This document shows, in pieces, positions 34,024-43,172 of a DNA stretch of 46,786 nucleotides (within the stretch, counting starts at the first letter, position 1; each line of letters begins with the position of its first letter). Made by a program: the position numbers and the translations under genes. The DNA is from Arenimonas sp. (GTDB lineage Bacteria; Pseudomonadota; Gammaproteobacteria; Xanthomonadales; Xanthomonadaceae): NCBI RefSeq assembly GCF_022842045.1, contig NZ_JALHQI010000018.1, forward strand, positions 1 to 46,786, in the 5' to 3' direction. The notes under the pieces were generated by a model that worked only from the letters and a program-made list of their open reading frames with translations, was not told the DNA's origin and made no database searches.

Positions 34024-36883
34024 CGGCGGCGACGCGGTTGCGGCCGGCACGCTTGGCCACGTAAAGGGCCGCGTCGGCGCGGCGCAGCAGCGCGTCCGGC
34101 TCCACCTGCACGTCCGGCACGAAGCCGGCGACGCCCACGCTGACCGTCATGCCGGCGTCGCTGGTGGCGATCGCGGCGCGGATCGACTCGGCGCGGCGCA
34201 GCGCTTCGTCGGGATGCACGCCCGGCAGCAGCAGGGCGAATTCCTCTCCGCCGTAGCGGGCCAGCAGTTCGCGCTGCGGGTCGTGCTGCTGGTTCAGGCG
34301 CTGGGCGATGCCGCGCAGCTGCACGTCGCCCTCGAGGTGGCCGTGGGTGTCGTTGTAGGCCTTGAAGTGGTCCACGTCGATCATCAGCACCGACAGTGGG
34401 CGGCGCTGGTCGAGACAGCGGAACCATTCGCGGCGCAGGCCGTTCTCCAGCGCCCGGCGGTTGGCGACGCCCGTCAGTGCGTCCTCGGTCACCAGCTCGG
34501 CGAGTTTGTGGTTGAGCTCCTCGAGCTCGCGCGTGCGCTCGGCAATGCGCGCTTCAAGGCGGCGGTTGGCGGCCAGGTAGCGCTCGGTGCGCTGGCGTAC
34601 CGCCCACAAGGTAATGGCGACCGCCAGCGCCGCCAGCGCGACCAGTCCGATGACGAGCACCCACCACTGCTCGTACCAGCGCGGCTCGACCCGGAAACGG
34701 TAGTTCATCGCCGCGGCCTGGCGGCCATTGCGGGTGCGCGCCTGCACTTCCAGAGAATAGTCGCCGGCAGCCAGGGCGCGGATGGTGAGGTCGCGGTCGG
34801 TCCAGTCGCTCCAGGCAGGCGTGACGCCGTGCAGCAGGTAGCGGAACTCGGCGCCGCTTTCCATGCTGACCATGCCGAACCGCAGGCTCAGGCCGTAGCC
34901 GGCCGGCACCTGCACCGGTTCGCCGACCGTGCGGGTGGGCAGCGGAAGGCTGTCGCCGGCGGGGCCGCGGGCAATCACGCGCTCCATCTCCAGCCTCAGC
35001 GGCTGCGGACGCGCTTCGACTTCATTCGGGTTGTACTGCAGCAGGCCGTCCCAGGTCGCCACGCGCAGAACGCCATCGCGGCTCATGCGCAGGTTGGAGT
35101 AACCGGCGGCGAAGCTGGCGCCCGGGTAGACCTGCTGCCAGGTGTCCTCGCCGGGCAAGCGGCGCCACAGCTGGCGGGTGGTGAAAGCGAAGTCGCCCAG
35201 CGGCGTGTGTTCGACCACCAGTTCGTCGGGCCGATCGACCAGGGTCACCGGCGGCGCCTGGTCGGGAACGAAGCGGTCGCCGTCGAGGCGGAAGCCGACA
35301 CCGCCACTAACGGCATGGATGCGCCCGTCCAGCCGGAAAATGCTGGTCCCGGTGTCGGCATCCACCGGCAGCCCGCGGGCATCGTCGAACACTTCGCGCT
35401 CGACCAAGATGCCGGCGTCGAGGTCCAGCTGCCAGCGCTGCACCGGGCCGCGGCTGTCGCCGAGCCAGAGTTCGCCCGGTCCGGCTTCCTCGATGCCGTA
35501 GGCACTGATGCCGTGGAACGGGATCGTCGCGACGATTTCCCAGCGGCCCGCCGGACGGCGCAGCAGCATTAGGTCGGACGCGGTGGCCGCGTAGACGAGG
35601 CCCGGGTCGTACTCCGATTCCATCAGTCCGTAGACGCCATGGTAGGCGTGTTCGTAAAGCCGGCGCGGCGCGCGGGCGCCCGGGTCCAGCACCAGCAATC
35701 CTTCGCGGATGCCGACCAGCAGGCCGCCTTCGCTGGCATGCAGGGCCTGGGCCTCGAACTGGGTCCAGGGCAGGCGCTCGTTGGCGACGCCGCCATCCGG
35801 ACGCACCGTCATGCGCTGCAGGCCGCGCGACGACGCCAGCCAGACCGCCCCGTCGTACCACTCGAAATCATTCGGGCTGCCGACCAGTCCATGGTCCTGG
35901 CCCAGGAAAGACCAGGGCGAGGGCAGCGACAGCCGCACCAGGTCGCCTTCGGTCGCGACCCAGAGCCCGCCCTCGCGATCCAGGCCCAGCGCGCGAATCG
36001 CGAAGCCGCCGAGGTCGAGGATCTCGCGCGGCTGCAGGTCGGCGCCGATGCGCAGCAGTTCGCCGTCCTGGGTGCCGATGACCACGCTGCCGTCGTCCAA
36101 GGCCTGCGCGACGTAGGCGGAGCGGCCGGCGACGCGCTGGTCGGCGGCGCCGGTCATGCGGCGGATGCCGTCTTCGTCGGCGATGAACAGGCCATCGCCG
36201 GCCACCATCAGGTTCCATCCCTCGCGCGGCACCACGCCGGACAGGGCGCGATCGGCGAAGGCCTCACCGCCTGGGAGCAGCACGAATTCGCCATCCTCGA
36301 AGCGGCACACGCCCTTGCCGTTCAGCCGCACCCACAGTTCGTCCCCGACGGCGTAAAAGCTGCGGACCTCGGCCGGCAGCGGCCAGCGGCGCGCCTGGCC
36401 GTCGTCATAAGGCAGGAAATGCAGCGCCCCCTCGGTATGGAACCAGACACCGGCGTGGGTCGCCATGACGTCCCAGACGATGCCGATGTGGCGATCTTCG
36501 CCGCGCAGGCCGGCACGCGTCAGGAGCTCCTCGTAAACGAAGTTGCCATCACTTTTGCGCACCAGGCGACCGAAGCCATCGTAGCTGCCGACGTAGACCA
36601 GGCCATCGGTGCCAGTGGCCACCGCACGCGCCGCGACGTTGGCCGGAAGCGGGACCAGGCGCCAGTCGACGCCGTCGTAGTGCAGCACGCCGTCATAGTT
36701 GCCGACGAACAGCTCGCCGTTCGCACCGGTGGTGACATCGAAGTGGCTGGGCGAGGCGTGGGTTTCCTCGGAGCTGAAGTGGCGCGCCAGCGGATTGCCG
36801 GGCAGCGCATTCGCAGCCGCCATCGTCGCCGCCAGCAAGGCGGCGGCCAGGGCAAACCCGCGCAGCAGGGTCAGGTAGGGCAT
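34013..36883 (-). CDS. Diguanylate cyclase with periplasmic beta-propeller (Y_Y_Y) sensor
   Basis: A 956-residue one-helix transmembrane sensor. A signal peptide/anchor is at 1-26. Residues ~40-690 hold repeated propeller blades ('[16 protein letters not shown]', '[10 protein letters not shown]' and similar), then a Y_Y_Y domain near 700-775 ('[19 protein letters not shown]'), a membrane helix near 785-805, a coiled coil and a GGDEF domain at ~840-950 with active site 'GGEEF'. The I-site RxxD is absent (PQRE in its place), so feedback inhibition may be weak. This layout resembles hybrid two-component regulator propeller proteins that sense sugars, but with a GGDEF output. ATG 36883 is chosen for the signal peptide. 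Confidence 0.9.
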   Translation of the reverse strand: MPYLTLLRGFALAAALLAATMAAANALPGNPLARHFSSEETHASPSHFDVTTGANGELFVGNYDGVLHYDGVDWRLVPLPANVAARAVATGTDGLVYVGSYDGFGRLVRKSDGNFVYEELLTRAGLRGEDRHIGIVWDVMATHAGVWFHTEGALHFLPYDDGQARRWPLPAEVRSFYAVGDELWVRLNGKGVCRFEDGEFVLLPGGEAFADRALSGVVPREGWNLMVAGDGLFIADEDGIRRMTGAADQRVAGRSAYVAQALDDGSVVIGTQDGELLRIGADLQPREILDLGGFAIRALGLDREGGLWVATEGDLVRLSLPSPWSFLGQDHGLVGSPNDFEWYDGAVWLASSRGLQRMTVRPDGGVANERLPWTQFEAQALHASEGGLLVGIREGLLVLDPGARAPRRLYEHAYHGVYGLMESEYDPGLVYAATASDLMLLRRPAGRWEIVATIPFHGISAYGIEEAGPGELWLGDSRGPVQRWQLDLDAGILVEREVFDDARGLPVDADTGTSIFRLDGRIHAVSGGVGFRLDGDRFVPDQAPPVTLVDRPDELVVEHTPLGDFAFTTRQLWRRLPGEDTWQQVYPGASFAAGYSNLRMSRDGVLRVATWDGLLQYNPNEVEARPQPLRLEMERVIARGPAGDSLPLPTRTVGEPVQVPAGYGLSLRFGMVSMESGAEFRYLLHGVTPAWSDWTDRDLTIRALAAGDYSLEVQARTRNGRQAAAMNYRFRVEPRWYEQWWVLVIGLVALAALAVAITLWAVRQRTERYLAANRRLEARIAERTRELEELNHKLAELVTEDALTGVANRRALENGLRREWFRCLDQRRPLSVLMIDVDHFKAYNDTHGHLEGDVQLRGIAQRLNQQHDPQRELLARYGGEEFALLLPGVHPDEALRRAESIRAAIATSDAGMTVSVGVAGFVPDVQVEPDALLRRADAALYVAKRAGRNRVAADGG

Positions 36884-36970
36884 CGGGCGATTATCCACCA
36901 GGCGCCGGCCCGGTTCCGCGGTCCTGAAGAAGGGATTTCCGACGGCCGGGCGGCAGGGTACGCTGCCGGG

Positions 36971-37728
36971 ATGACCCTGCTCAGCGTCAACGTCAACAAG
37001 GTGGCCGTGCTCCGCAATTCCCGCGGCGGCCTGGAGCCCAGCGTGGTGGTGGCGGCCGAGGCGGCGATCGCCGCGGGCGCCGGCGGCATCACCGTGCACC
37101 CCCGGCCGGACCAGCGGCATATCCGGCCCGCGGACGTGCACGACCTTGCCGCCGTGGTGGCGGGCCGGGTCGAGTACAACCTCGAGGGCAACCCGTTTGC
37201 ACCGCCTCGCCCCGGCTACCCGGGCTTCCTGGCGCTGGTGGACGCGGTCCGCCCGACCCAGGCAACCCTGGTTCCCGACGGCGACGGCCAGCTCACCTCC
37301 GACCACGGGTTCGACCTGGCGCGCGACGCGGCGCGGCTGGCTCCCCTGGTGGCGCAGCTCAAGGCCTGGGGCGTGCGGGTGTCGCTGTTCATGGACCCGG
37401 GGGCCGAGGGCCTGGCCCTGGCGGCAGACATGGGCGTGGACCGGATCGAGCTCTACACGGGGCCGTTCGCCGAAGCGCACGCCACGGGCGACGCCCGGGC
37501 GGCTGTCGCCCTGTGTGCCCGCACCGCGCGCGAGGCGCAGGCCCTGGGCCTGGGCGTCAACGCCGGCCACGACCTGAGCCAGGCCAACCTCGGCGACTTC
37601 CTGCGCGGCGTGCCGGGCGTGCTCGAAGTGTCGATCGGGCACGCACTGTTCGGCGAGGCCTTGCACCAGGGCCTCGGTCCGACGGTCCGGGCCTACCGCG
37701 ACCTCATCCGCGCGGCGTCCGGCGGGGC

Positions 37729-37732
<4 letters not shown>
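36971..37732 (+). CDS. pdxJ: Pyridoxine 5'-phosphate synthase
   Basis: Condenses 1-deoxyxylulose 5-phosphate with 3-amino-2-oxopropyl phosphate to form pyridoxine 5'-phosphate (vitamin B6). The 253-residue TIM-barrel has '[17 protein letters not shown]' at the N-terminus, '[13 protein letters not shown]' (catalytic His and substrate Arg), 'EYNLEGNP', 'VSLFMDP' and 'GVNAGHDLS', then 'SIGHALF'. All key positions appear intact. The stop shares CTAG with the convergent ExbD gene. Confidence 0.96.
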
Positions 37733-38124
<392 letters not shown>

Positions 38125-38196
38125 GGCGCTACTCCTTCCGGGGGTCCCGACTTCCTTGTACGCCCGGGTGGACACCGTCGCAAGACGAGGTCAGGA

Positions 38197-38221
38197 GCAT
38201 CGGGACTGAAGTCCCTCCCAC
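38197..38221. repeat. Second copy (half element) of the dispersed palindromic repeat
   Basis: These 25 bases match the right arm of the element at 8557-8585 with one difference (GACTGAAGTC here, GACTGACGTC there). Only one arm is present, but it contains its own small palindrome GGGACT-GA-AGTCCC. It sits in the gap between exbD2 and the third exbD, next to a terminator. Confidence 0.65.
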
Positions 38222-38227
38222 CGGTCC

Positions 38228-38256
38228 AAAAAAAAACGCCGCCCGGAGGCGGCGTT
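38228..38256 (-). terminator. Intrinsic terminator of the tonB-exbB-exbD operon
   Basis: On the minus strand AACGCCGCC pairs with GGCGGCGTT around a four-base loop, followed by nine T residues (A at 38228-38236 on plus). It begins 24 bp after the exbD2 stop and is the strongest terminator in the window. Confidence 0.85.
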
Positions 38257-38280
38257 GCTGCAGGTGCGGGAAGCGCGGCC

Positions 38281-38691
<411 letters not shown>

Positions 38692-38703
38692 GGGAGTCTT
38701 TCC

Positions 38704-39117
38704 TCAGCGCTCGGGGGAGGACACGAAGCCGACCTTGCGGATACCCGCCAGGCGCACCTTCTTCACGACGTCCTGGATGATCGCGTAGCGCGTGACGTTG
38801 TCGGCGCGCACGTCCACCTGGGGCTGCGGGGAGCGCTGGGCCAGGACGGCCAGGCGCGCCTCGAGCATTTCGGTGGAGATCTTCTCGTCGTTCCAGTAGA
38901 CCTGGCCGCTGGCTTCGATCGCCAGCGTGATCGGAGGCTGGTCGATCTCGGGCTTCTGCTCCAGGGTGGCCTGGGGCAGGTCGACCTTCACCTTATGCGA
39001 CATCAGCGGCGCCGTGATCATGAAGATGATCAGCAGCACCAGCATCACGTCCACGAGGGGCGTGACGTTGATGTCCGCCATCGGGCCGCCGCCACCGGAG
39101 TTTGTAGAAAAGGCCAT
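38704..39117 (-). CDS. exbD1: ExbD family biopolymer transport protein (first copy)
   Basis: A 137-residue partner of ExbB in energising TonB. One membrane helix (~19-38) carries the conserved Asp in '[11 protein letters not shown]'; the periplasmic domain follows ('VDLPQATLEQKPEID'). ATG 39117 is chosen from similarity to exbD2; the longer in-frame extension runs back into exbB. It starts 28 bp after exbB. Confidence 0.94.
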   Translation of the reverse strand: MAFSTNSGGGGPMADINVTPLVDVMLVLLIIFMITAPLMSHKVKVDLPQATLEQKPEIDQPPITLAIEASGQVYWNDEKISTEMLEARLAVLAQRSPQPQVDVRADNVTRYAIIQDVVKKVRLAGIRKVGFVSSPER

Positions 39118-39145
39118 GCCTGCCGCTCCTGGTTGGACTGTTGAC

Positions 39146-39940
39146 TCAGCGCTTGGCCGGCACGTCGCCGACGCGCGAGCCGGTGGCGAAGAAGTCGTGC
39201 AGATCGTGCGCGAAGGTGTCGAACTTGGCGTAGGTGTTGCGGTTGGCGCGGTTGAACGCGTTGTACGCAAGCACGGCCGGAATCGCGACGAACAGGCCGA
39301 AGGCGGTCATGATCAGCGCCTCGCCCACCGGGCCGGCCACGGCGTCGATGGAAGCCGAGCCGGTGGCGCCGATGCGGATCAGGGCGCCGTAGATGCCCCA
39401 CACGGTGCCGAGCAGACCCACGAACGGGGCGGTCGCGCCGACGGTGGCCAGCCAGGTCATGCCGTTCTCGAGCTTGGCGCTCTCGCGGGTGACGGCCTGG
39501 CGCAGGGCGCGGTCGATGAACTCCGAGCGGTTCAGGGCGTCGACCAGGCGGCTGCCCTCATGGCGCTGGTGGTGCGCAGCGGCCTGGGCGCAGTCGAGCG
39601 CGATCTTCGAGAACGGCTCGTTGGCCGGCTGCTCTTCCATGAAGCGGATCGCGTCCTGGGCGTTCGGGGTTTCCCAGAACGTGCGGACGACGGTGTCGGC
39701 GCGGCCGGAGACGACGGTGTTCTTGATGAAGTTCACGATCGTGTACCACCACGAGCCGAACGACATCACGACCAGCATCAGGAAGACCACCCAGGAGACG
39801 AGGAACTCGCCCGGGGCGGAGGTCATTTCCTTCCAGAGGTGGGCGAAGCCCATCTGGTTGAGGGCTTCGGCGTTGTTGGCAGCGCCGCCAACGGCAGCCG
39901 GGACGGCGGCGGCGGCGGTGAGGAGGATGTCCTGCAGCAT
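39146..39940 (-). CDS. exbB: ExbB/TolQ family proton-channel protein
   Basis: A 264-residue three-helix inner-membrane protein. Helix 1 is at ~45-68; a long cytoplasmic loop follows; helices 2 and 3 lie near 160-185 and 205-228. The family core 'ATVGATAPFVGLLGTVWGI' and 'GEALIMTAFGLFVAIPAVLAYN' are intact. It forms the pentameric channel around the ExbD dimer. It follows tonB by 52 bp, with AAAGG as ribosome-binding site. Confidence 0.95.
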   Translation of the reverse strand: MLQDILLTAAAAVPAAVGGAANNAEALNQMGFAHLWKEMTSAPGEFLVSWVVFLMLVVMSFGSWWYTIVNFIKNTVVSGRADTVVRTFWETPNAQDAIRFMEEQPANEPFSKIALDCAQAAAHHQRHEGSRLVDALNRSEFIDRALRQAVTRESAKLENGMTWLATVGATAPFVGLLGTVWGIYGALIRIGATGSASIDAVAGPVGEALIMTAFGLFVAIPAVLAYNAFNRANRNTYAKFDTFAHDLHDFFATGSRVGDVPAKR

Positions 39941-39992
39941 AAGGGTGCCTTTCTTGTGTGATTGACCGTTACGGGATGAACGCTTTTATTGC

Positions 39993-40649
39993 TTAGCCGG
40001 GATTGAAGTTCACGGGCACCAGGACGTCGCCACCGACCTTCTGGCCGCCGCGCATACCCGGGTTGAACCTCCACTTGCGAGCGGCATCCATGGCCGCGCG
40101 ATCAAGATTGCGGTTGCGGCTCGACCGCTGGATCTGCACGTCGAGCACGTTACCGGAAGCGTCGATGGTGACGCGCAGCATCACCACGCCACCGATACCA
40201 TCGCGCAGCTCCTTCTGGGGATAGCGCGGCGGGTTCATCGCACGGCCGCTGATGTCCTCGGACGGGCTGAAGTCGGCGGGCGGGGCCGGCGGCGCGGGCG
40301 GGGCCGGCGGCGGCGCCTCGATGTCGATCGGGCTCGGATCGTCGAACACGACCGGCGGCTCTTCCGGCGGCGGCGGGGCCGGCGTCGGCTTGGGCTGCTC
40401 GATGATGCGCTGGACCACCTTCGGCGGCTCCGGCGGCGGCGGCGGCGGCGGCGGGGGCGGCGGCGGCGGCTCGATGAAGCTGACCTGGGTCACTTCGTCG
40501 GGCTTCTCGGCCTTCTCCGGGGTAGCCACGGGGATCAGCATCAGCATGAACGCGATCGCATGCAGCGCGATGGCGAAGGCATTGCCGCCGATGCGAGCCC
40601 AGCTGATGCCCTGGGGCTTGTCTTCGTAGTTGTAATTCTTGTCCGTCAT
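39993..40649 (-). CDS. tonB: TonB energy-transducing protein
   Basis: A 218-residue protein linking the inner-membrane motor to outer-membrane receptors. One N-terminal helix (~23-42) with the His typical of TonB ('ALHAIAFMLMLI') is followed by a long Pro-rich spacer at ~58-130, including a run of 13 prolines encoded by a GGC-type microsatellite. The C-terminal domain (~135-218) has 'YPQKELRDGIGG', 'VTIDASGNVLDVQI' and 'DAARKWRFNPG'. It is the first gene of the operon tonB-exbB-exbD1-exbD2. Confidence 0.95.
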   Translation of the reverse strand: MTDKNYNYEDKPQGISWARIGGNAFAIALHAIAFMLMLIPVATPEKAEKPDEVTQVSFIEPPPPPPPPPPPPPEPPKVVQRIIEQPKPTPAPPPPEEPPVVFDDPSPIDIEAPPPAPPAPPAPPADFSPSEDISGRAMNPPRYPQKELRDGIGGVVMLRVTIDASGNVLDVQIQRSSRNRNLDRAAMDAARKWRFNPGMRGGQKVGGDVLVPVNFNPG

Positions 40650-40724
40650 GCGGGTGGCGGCTCGAGCTCTCTGGTCTGCCGGCGTTAAGCCGTGACCCGC
40701 CGGGGAGCGGCGGGAACTTGTTAG

Positions 40725-40751
40725 CTTATACCAAGGTTACCGGTTTACCAA
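40725..40751 (-). promoter_or_regulatory. Candidate tonB promoter
   Basis: On the minus strand TTGGTA (40746-40751) and TATAAG (40725-40730) are spaced by 15 bp, shorter than ideal, in the only AT-rich part of the 106-bp gap before tonB. No convincing Fur box was found by eye. Confidence 0.35.
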
Positions 40752-40755
40752 CCGA

Positions 40756-42015
40756 TCAACGGGAAATCTGGGCCAGGGCCTTTTGGGCCTGGTCGCGGGT
40801 GGTCGGGTCCTTGGCAGCTTCCCGGTAAGCGGTCTTGGCGGCCGCCAGGTTGTCCGAATAGTACTCGGCCCGGGCGATCACCATCCATGCCGTGCCGGGG
40901 CTCTTCACGCCCTTGGCGATGGCGGCCCGGGCGGCGGCAATGGCCTCGGCGTTGCGGTCCTCCTGGCCCAGCACCTGGGCCAGGAACAGGCCGGGCTCGC
41001 CGTCCTTGGACAGGTCGGCGGCCTTCTGGGCGGCGCTGATGGCCGGGGCGATGCTGTCGCTGAAGTAGTGGGCCTGGGCCAGCATCGTGTAGTACTTGGC
41101 CTCCTGGGGCAGGATGCCCTTGGCCAGGCCTTCCTCGAGCACGCCGGCGGCCTGCGCCTCCTGCTCCATGTTGTAGTAGGTGGAGAAGATGCGCTCGTAG
41201 TCGACGGCTTCGTTCAGCAGGCCGCGCTTGCGGGCGCCGTCGAGCAGGGCCACGGCCTTCTCGGGCTGCTCGTTGTTGCTGTAGAGCAGCGCCAGGTTGG
41301 AGATGGCGCGCTTGTCGTCCGGGTTCTTGGCGAGGATGGATTCGCCCAGGGCGATGGCCTGGTCGTCCTGGCCCAGCTCGGCGTAGGCGGCCAGCATCAT
41401 CTGGTTCCACTGCGGCTGCGACTCGCCCTTGAGCTCGGAGGCCTTCTTCAGGGACTCGATCGCCTCGGCGAACTTGTCGTTGTTGTAGAAGCTCGAGGCC
41501 TGCATCGCGTAGACGTCGGGGTTCTTGGTCGAGGTCTCGCTGATCAGCCGCGCCAGCAGCGGGTCGGCCTTGTCGAACTGCTCGGCGTTGATGTAAAGCG
41601 CCGCCAGGTTGACCATCAGGTTGTAGTGGTTGTCGTTGACCAGGGCATCCTCGGCGATCGCGCGCTCGAAGTAGTCGATGCCGCGGGCCTCGTCGTCCAT
41701 GGACACGGCCACGGTGCCGGCGGTCATCATCGCGATGGCCTTGTCGAAGGGCTTGGCCCTCTCGTGGTTGATGATTTCCTCGGCCAGCGCCAGCGCTTCC
41801 TGCTCGCGGCCTTCCTCGGTGTAGATCTCCTGCAGCGTCTTGTGCTGCTTGGCCAGGCGCGGCGCGTAGGTACCGGCGGGCGACTTGCGGGCGGCGTCGG
41901 GATAGAGCTCGGTCGGTTCGCCGCGCTTGCGCTGGGCGTCGGCGTCGGGCGCCGCGAACGAAGCCGTCAGGAACACGGCGAGCACGACGATCTTGAGCGT
42001 GTGTAGGGCCTTCAT
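40756..42015 (-). CDS. Exported tetratricopeptide-repeat protein
   Basis: A 419-residue protein with a signal peptide (residues 1-27, 'VFLTASFAAPDADAQ' with an Ala-x-Ala-like site). From ~60 to the end it is a chain of about ten TPR helices ('DNHYNLMVNLAALYINAEQFDKA', read in parts; 'KRAISNLALLYSNNEQPEKAVALL'). TPRs bind proteins; the partner is unknown. ATG 42015 has AAGGAG upstream. It lies directly upstream of tonB in the same direction, so a periplasmic role linked to TonB function is possible but inferred. Confidence 0.9.
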   Translation of the reverse strand: MKALHTLKIVVLAVFLTASFAAPDADAQRKRGEPTELYPDAARKSPAGTYAPRLAKQHKTLQEIYTEEGREQEALALAEEIINHERAKPFDKAIAMMTAGTVAVSMDDEARGIDYFERAIAEDALVNDNHYNLMVNLAALYINAEQFDKADPLLARLISETSTKNPDVYAMQASSFYNNDKFAEAIESLKKASELKGESQPQWNQMMLAAYAELGQDDQAIALGESILAKNPDDKRAISNLALLYSNNEQPEKAVALLDGARKRGLLNEAVDYERIFSTYYNMEQEAQAAGVLEEGLAKGILPQEAKYYTMLAQAHYFSDSIAPAISAAQKAADLSKDGEPGLFLAQVLGQEDRNAEAIAAARAAIAKGVKSPGTAWMVIARAEYYSDNLAAAKTAYREAAKDPTTRDQAQKALAQISR

Positions 42016-42197
42016 TACATGACTCCTTGGCGCCGCGCCGTGCGCGGTGTGGGCCAGCAAGGGTAACGGGGAACGCGTGCCCGGCTCAACCCGGATGTCC
42101 TGTCGGACCGTTCGCCCCCGTATCCATTTCTCTTGGCCGCAGCTTGACCGTTGTCGCGGGCCGTAGGTTTAAATCGGCGTGAAGGCCCCGGCGGCGT

Positions 42198-43169
42198 TCA
42201 GCCAGTGGTCGGGAAGTTGTCGATCGCGAACTGCACGCGCTCGGCCGGGTCCTTGGCCAGTTCGCCGCGGTCACGCAGCGCCTCGATCTTGCGCAGGCGG
42301 TGCTCGAGGCCATTGCCGTTGGCCATCTGGATGGCGAGGCCGGGGCGGGCGTTGAGTTCGAGGATCAAGGGTCCCTTGTCGCGGTCGAGCACGAAGTCGA
42401 CGCCGACGTAGCCCAGGCCGGACAGCTCGTAGCAGCGCGAGGCCATCTGCAGCAGGTCGCGCCAGTGCGGGATGGCCAGGCCGACGATGCTGTGCTCGGT
42501 GTCGGGGTGCTCGCGGATGATCTCGGTGCCCCAGACGCCGCGCTTGGTCTTGCCGGTCGGGATGTCGATGCCGACGCCGATGGCGCCCTGGTGCAGGTTG
42601 GCCTTGCCGTCCGAGAGGCGGGTGGGCAGGCGGATCATCGCCATCACCGGATAGCCCAGGAAGACGATGATTCGGACGTCGGGCACGCCCTTGTAGCTGA
42701 CGTTGTCGAAGATCGGGTCGAACTGCACGCAGTACTCGACGATCAGGTGGTCGGGCTGGCCGCCGAGCGAGAACAGGCCGGACAGGCCGTTCGACAGGTG
42801 GTGCTCGAACTCGTCGCGCGACATCAGCGAGCCGCTGGCGCGCCGGTACTTGTCGCCGCGGCGGCCGGAGATGACCAGGATGCCGTCGCCGCCGGAGCCG
42901 TGCGCCGGCTTTACCACGAAGCTGTCGCGGCCCTTGAGCTTCTCGTGCAGCTCGGCGATCTCGTGTTCCTCGCGCACCACCGCGTACAGGTCGGGCACCG
43001 GCAGGCCGACCTGCAGCGCCAGCTTCTTGGTCAGCAGCTTGTCGTCCACGCGCGGGTAGAACTTGCGCGGGTTGTGCATCAGCACGTAGTGCGCGTTGCG
43101 CTGGCCGATGCCCATCAGCCCGATCTGCCGGAGGCGCTTGGCGACGCGGAAGGGATTGAACCAGCCCAT
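42198..43169 (-). CDS. ATP-grasp alpha-L-glutamate ligase-like protein (RimK related)
   Basis: A 323-residue ATP-grasp enzyme. ATP-binding parts are seen in 'SFVVKPAHGSGGDGI' (~84-98) and 'LIVEYCVQF', and the metal-binding end is 'DFVLDRDKGPLILELNARPG' (~260). Members of this RimK-related group are expected to add amino acids, often glutamate, to a peptide or other substrate. It starts 3 bp after the stop of the transglutaminase-7TM gene, so they form an operon. The real substrate is unknown. Comparative work on amidoligases has linked this ligase type with inactive-transglutaminase membrane proteins in a proposed peptide-tagging system. Confidence 0.88.
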   Translation of the reverse strand: MGWFNPFRVAKRLRQIGLMGIGQRNAHYVLMHNPRKFYPRVDDKLLTKKLALQVGLPVPDLYAVVREEHEIAELHEKLKGRDSFVVKPAHGSGGDGILVISGRRGDKYRRASGSLMSRDEFEHHLSNGLSGLFSLGGQPDHLIVEYCVQFDPIFDNVSYKGVPDVRIIVFLGYPVMAMIRLPTRLSDGKANLHQGAIGVGIDIPTGKTKRGVWGTEIIREHPDTEHSIVGLAIPHWRDLLQMASRCYELSGLGYVGVDFVLDRDKGPLILELNARPGLAIQMANGNGLEHRLRKIEALRDRGELAKDPAERVQFAIDNFPTTG

Positions 43170-43172
43170 GGC

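Noticed and set aside
40233-40475. Repeated GGC/GGCGG stretches as a possible repeat array
   Set aside because: They are explained by Pro-rich coding of the TonB spacer; no spacer/repeat structure as in CRISPR.
40650-40755. Fur box upstream of tonB
   Set aside because: No 19-bp GATAAT-type inverted repeat could be seen; iron control cannot be claimed from the sequence.
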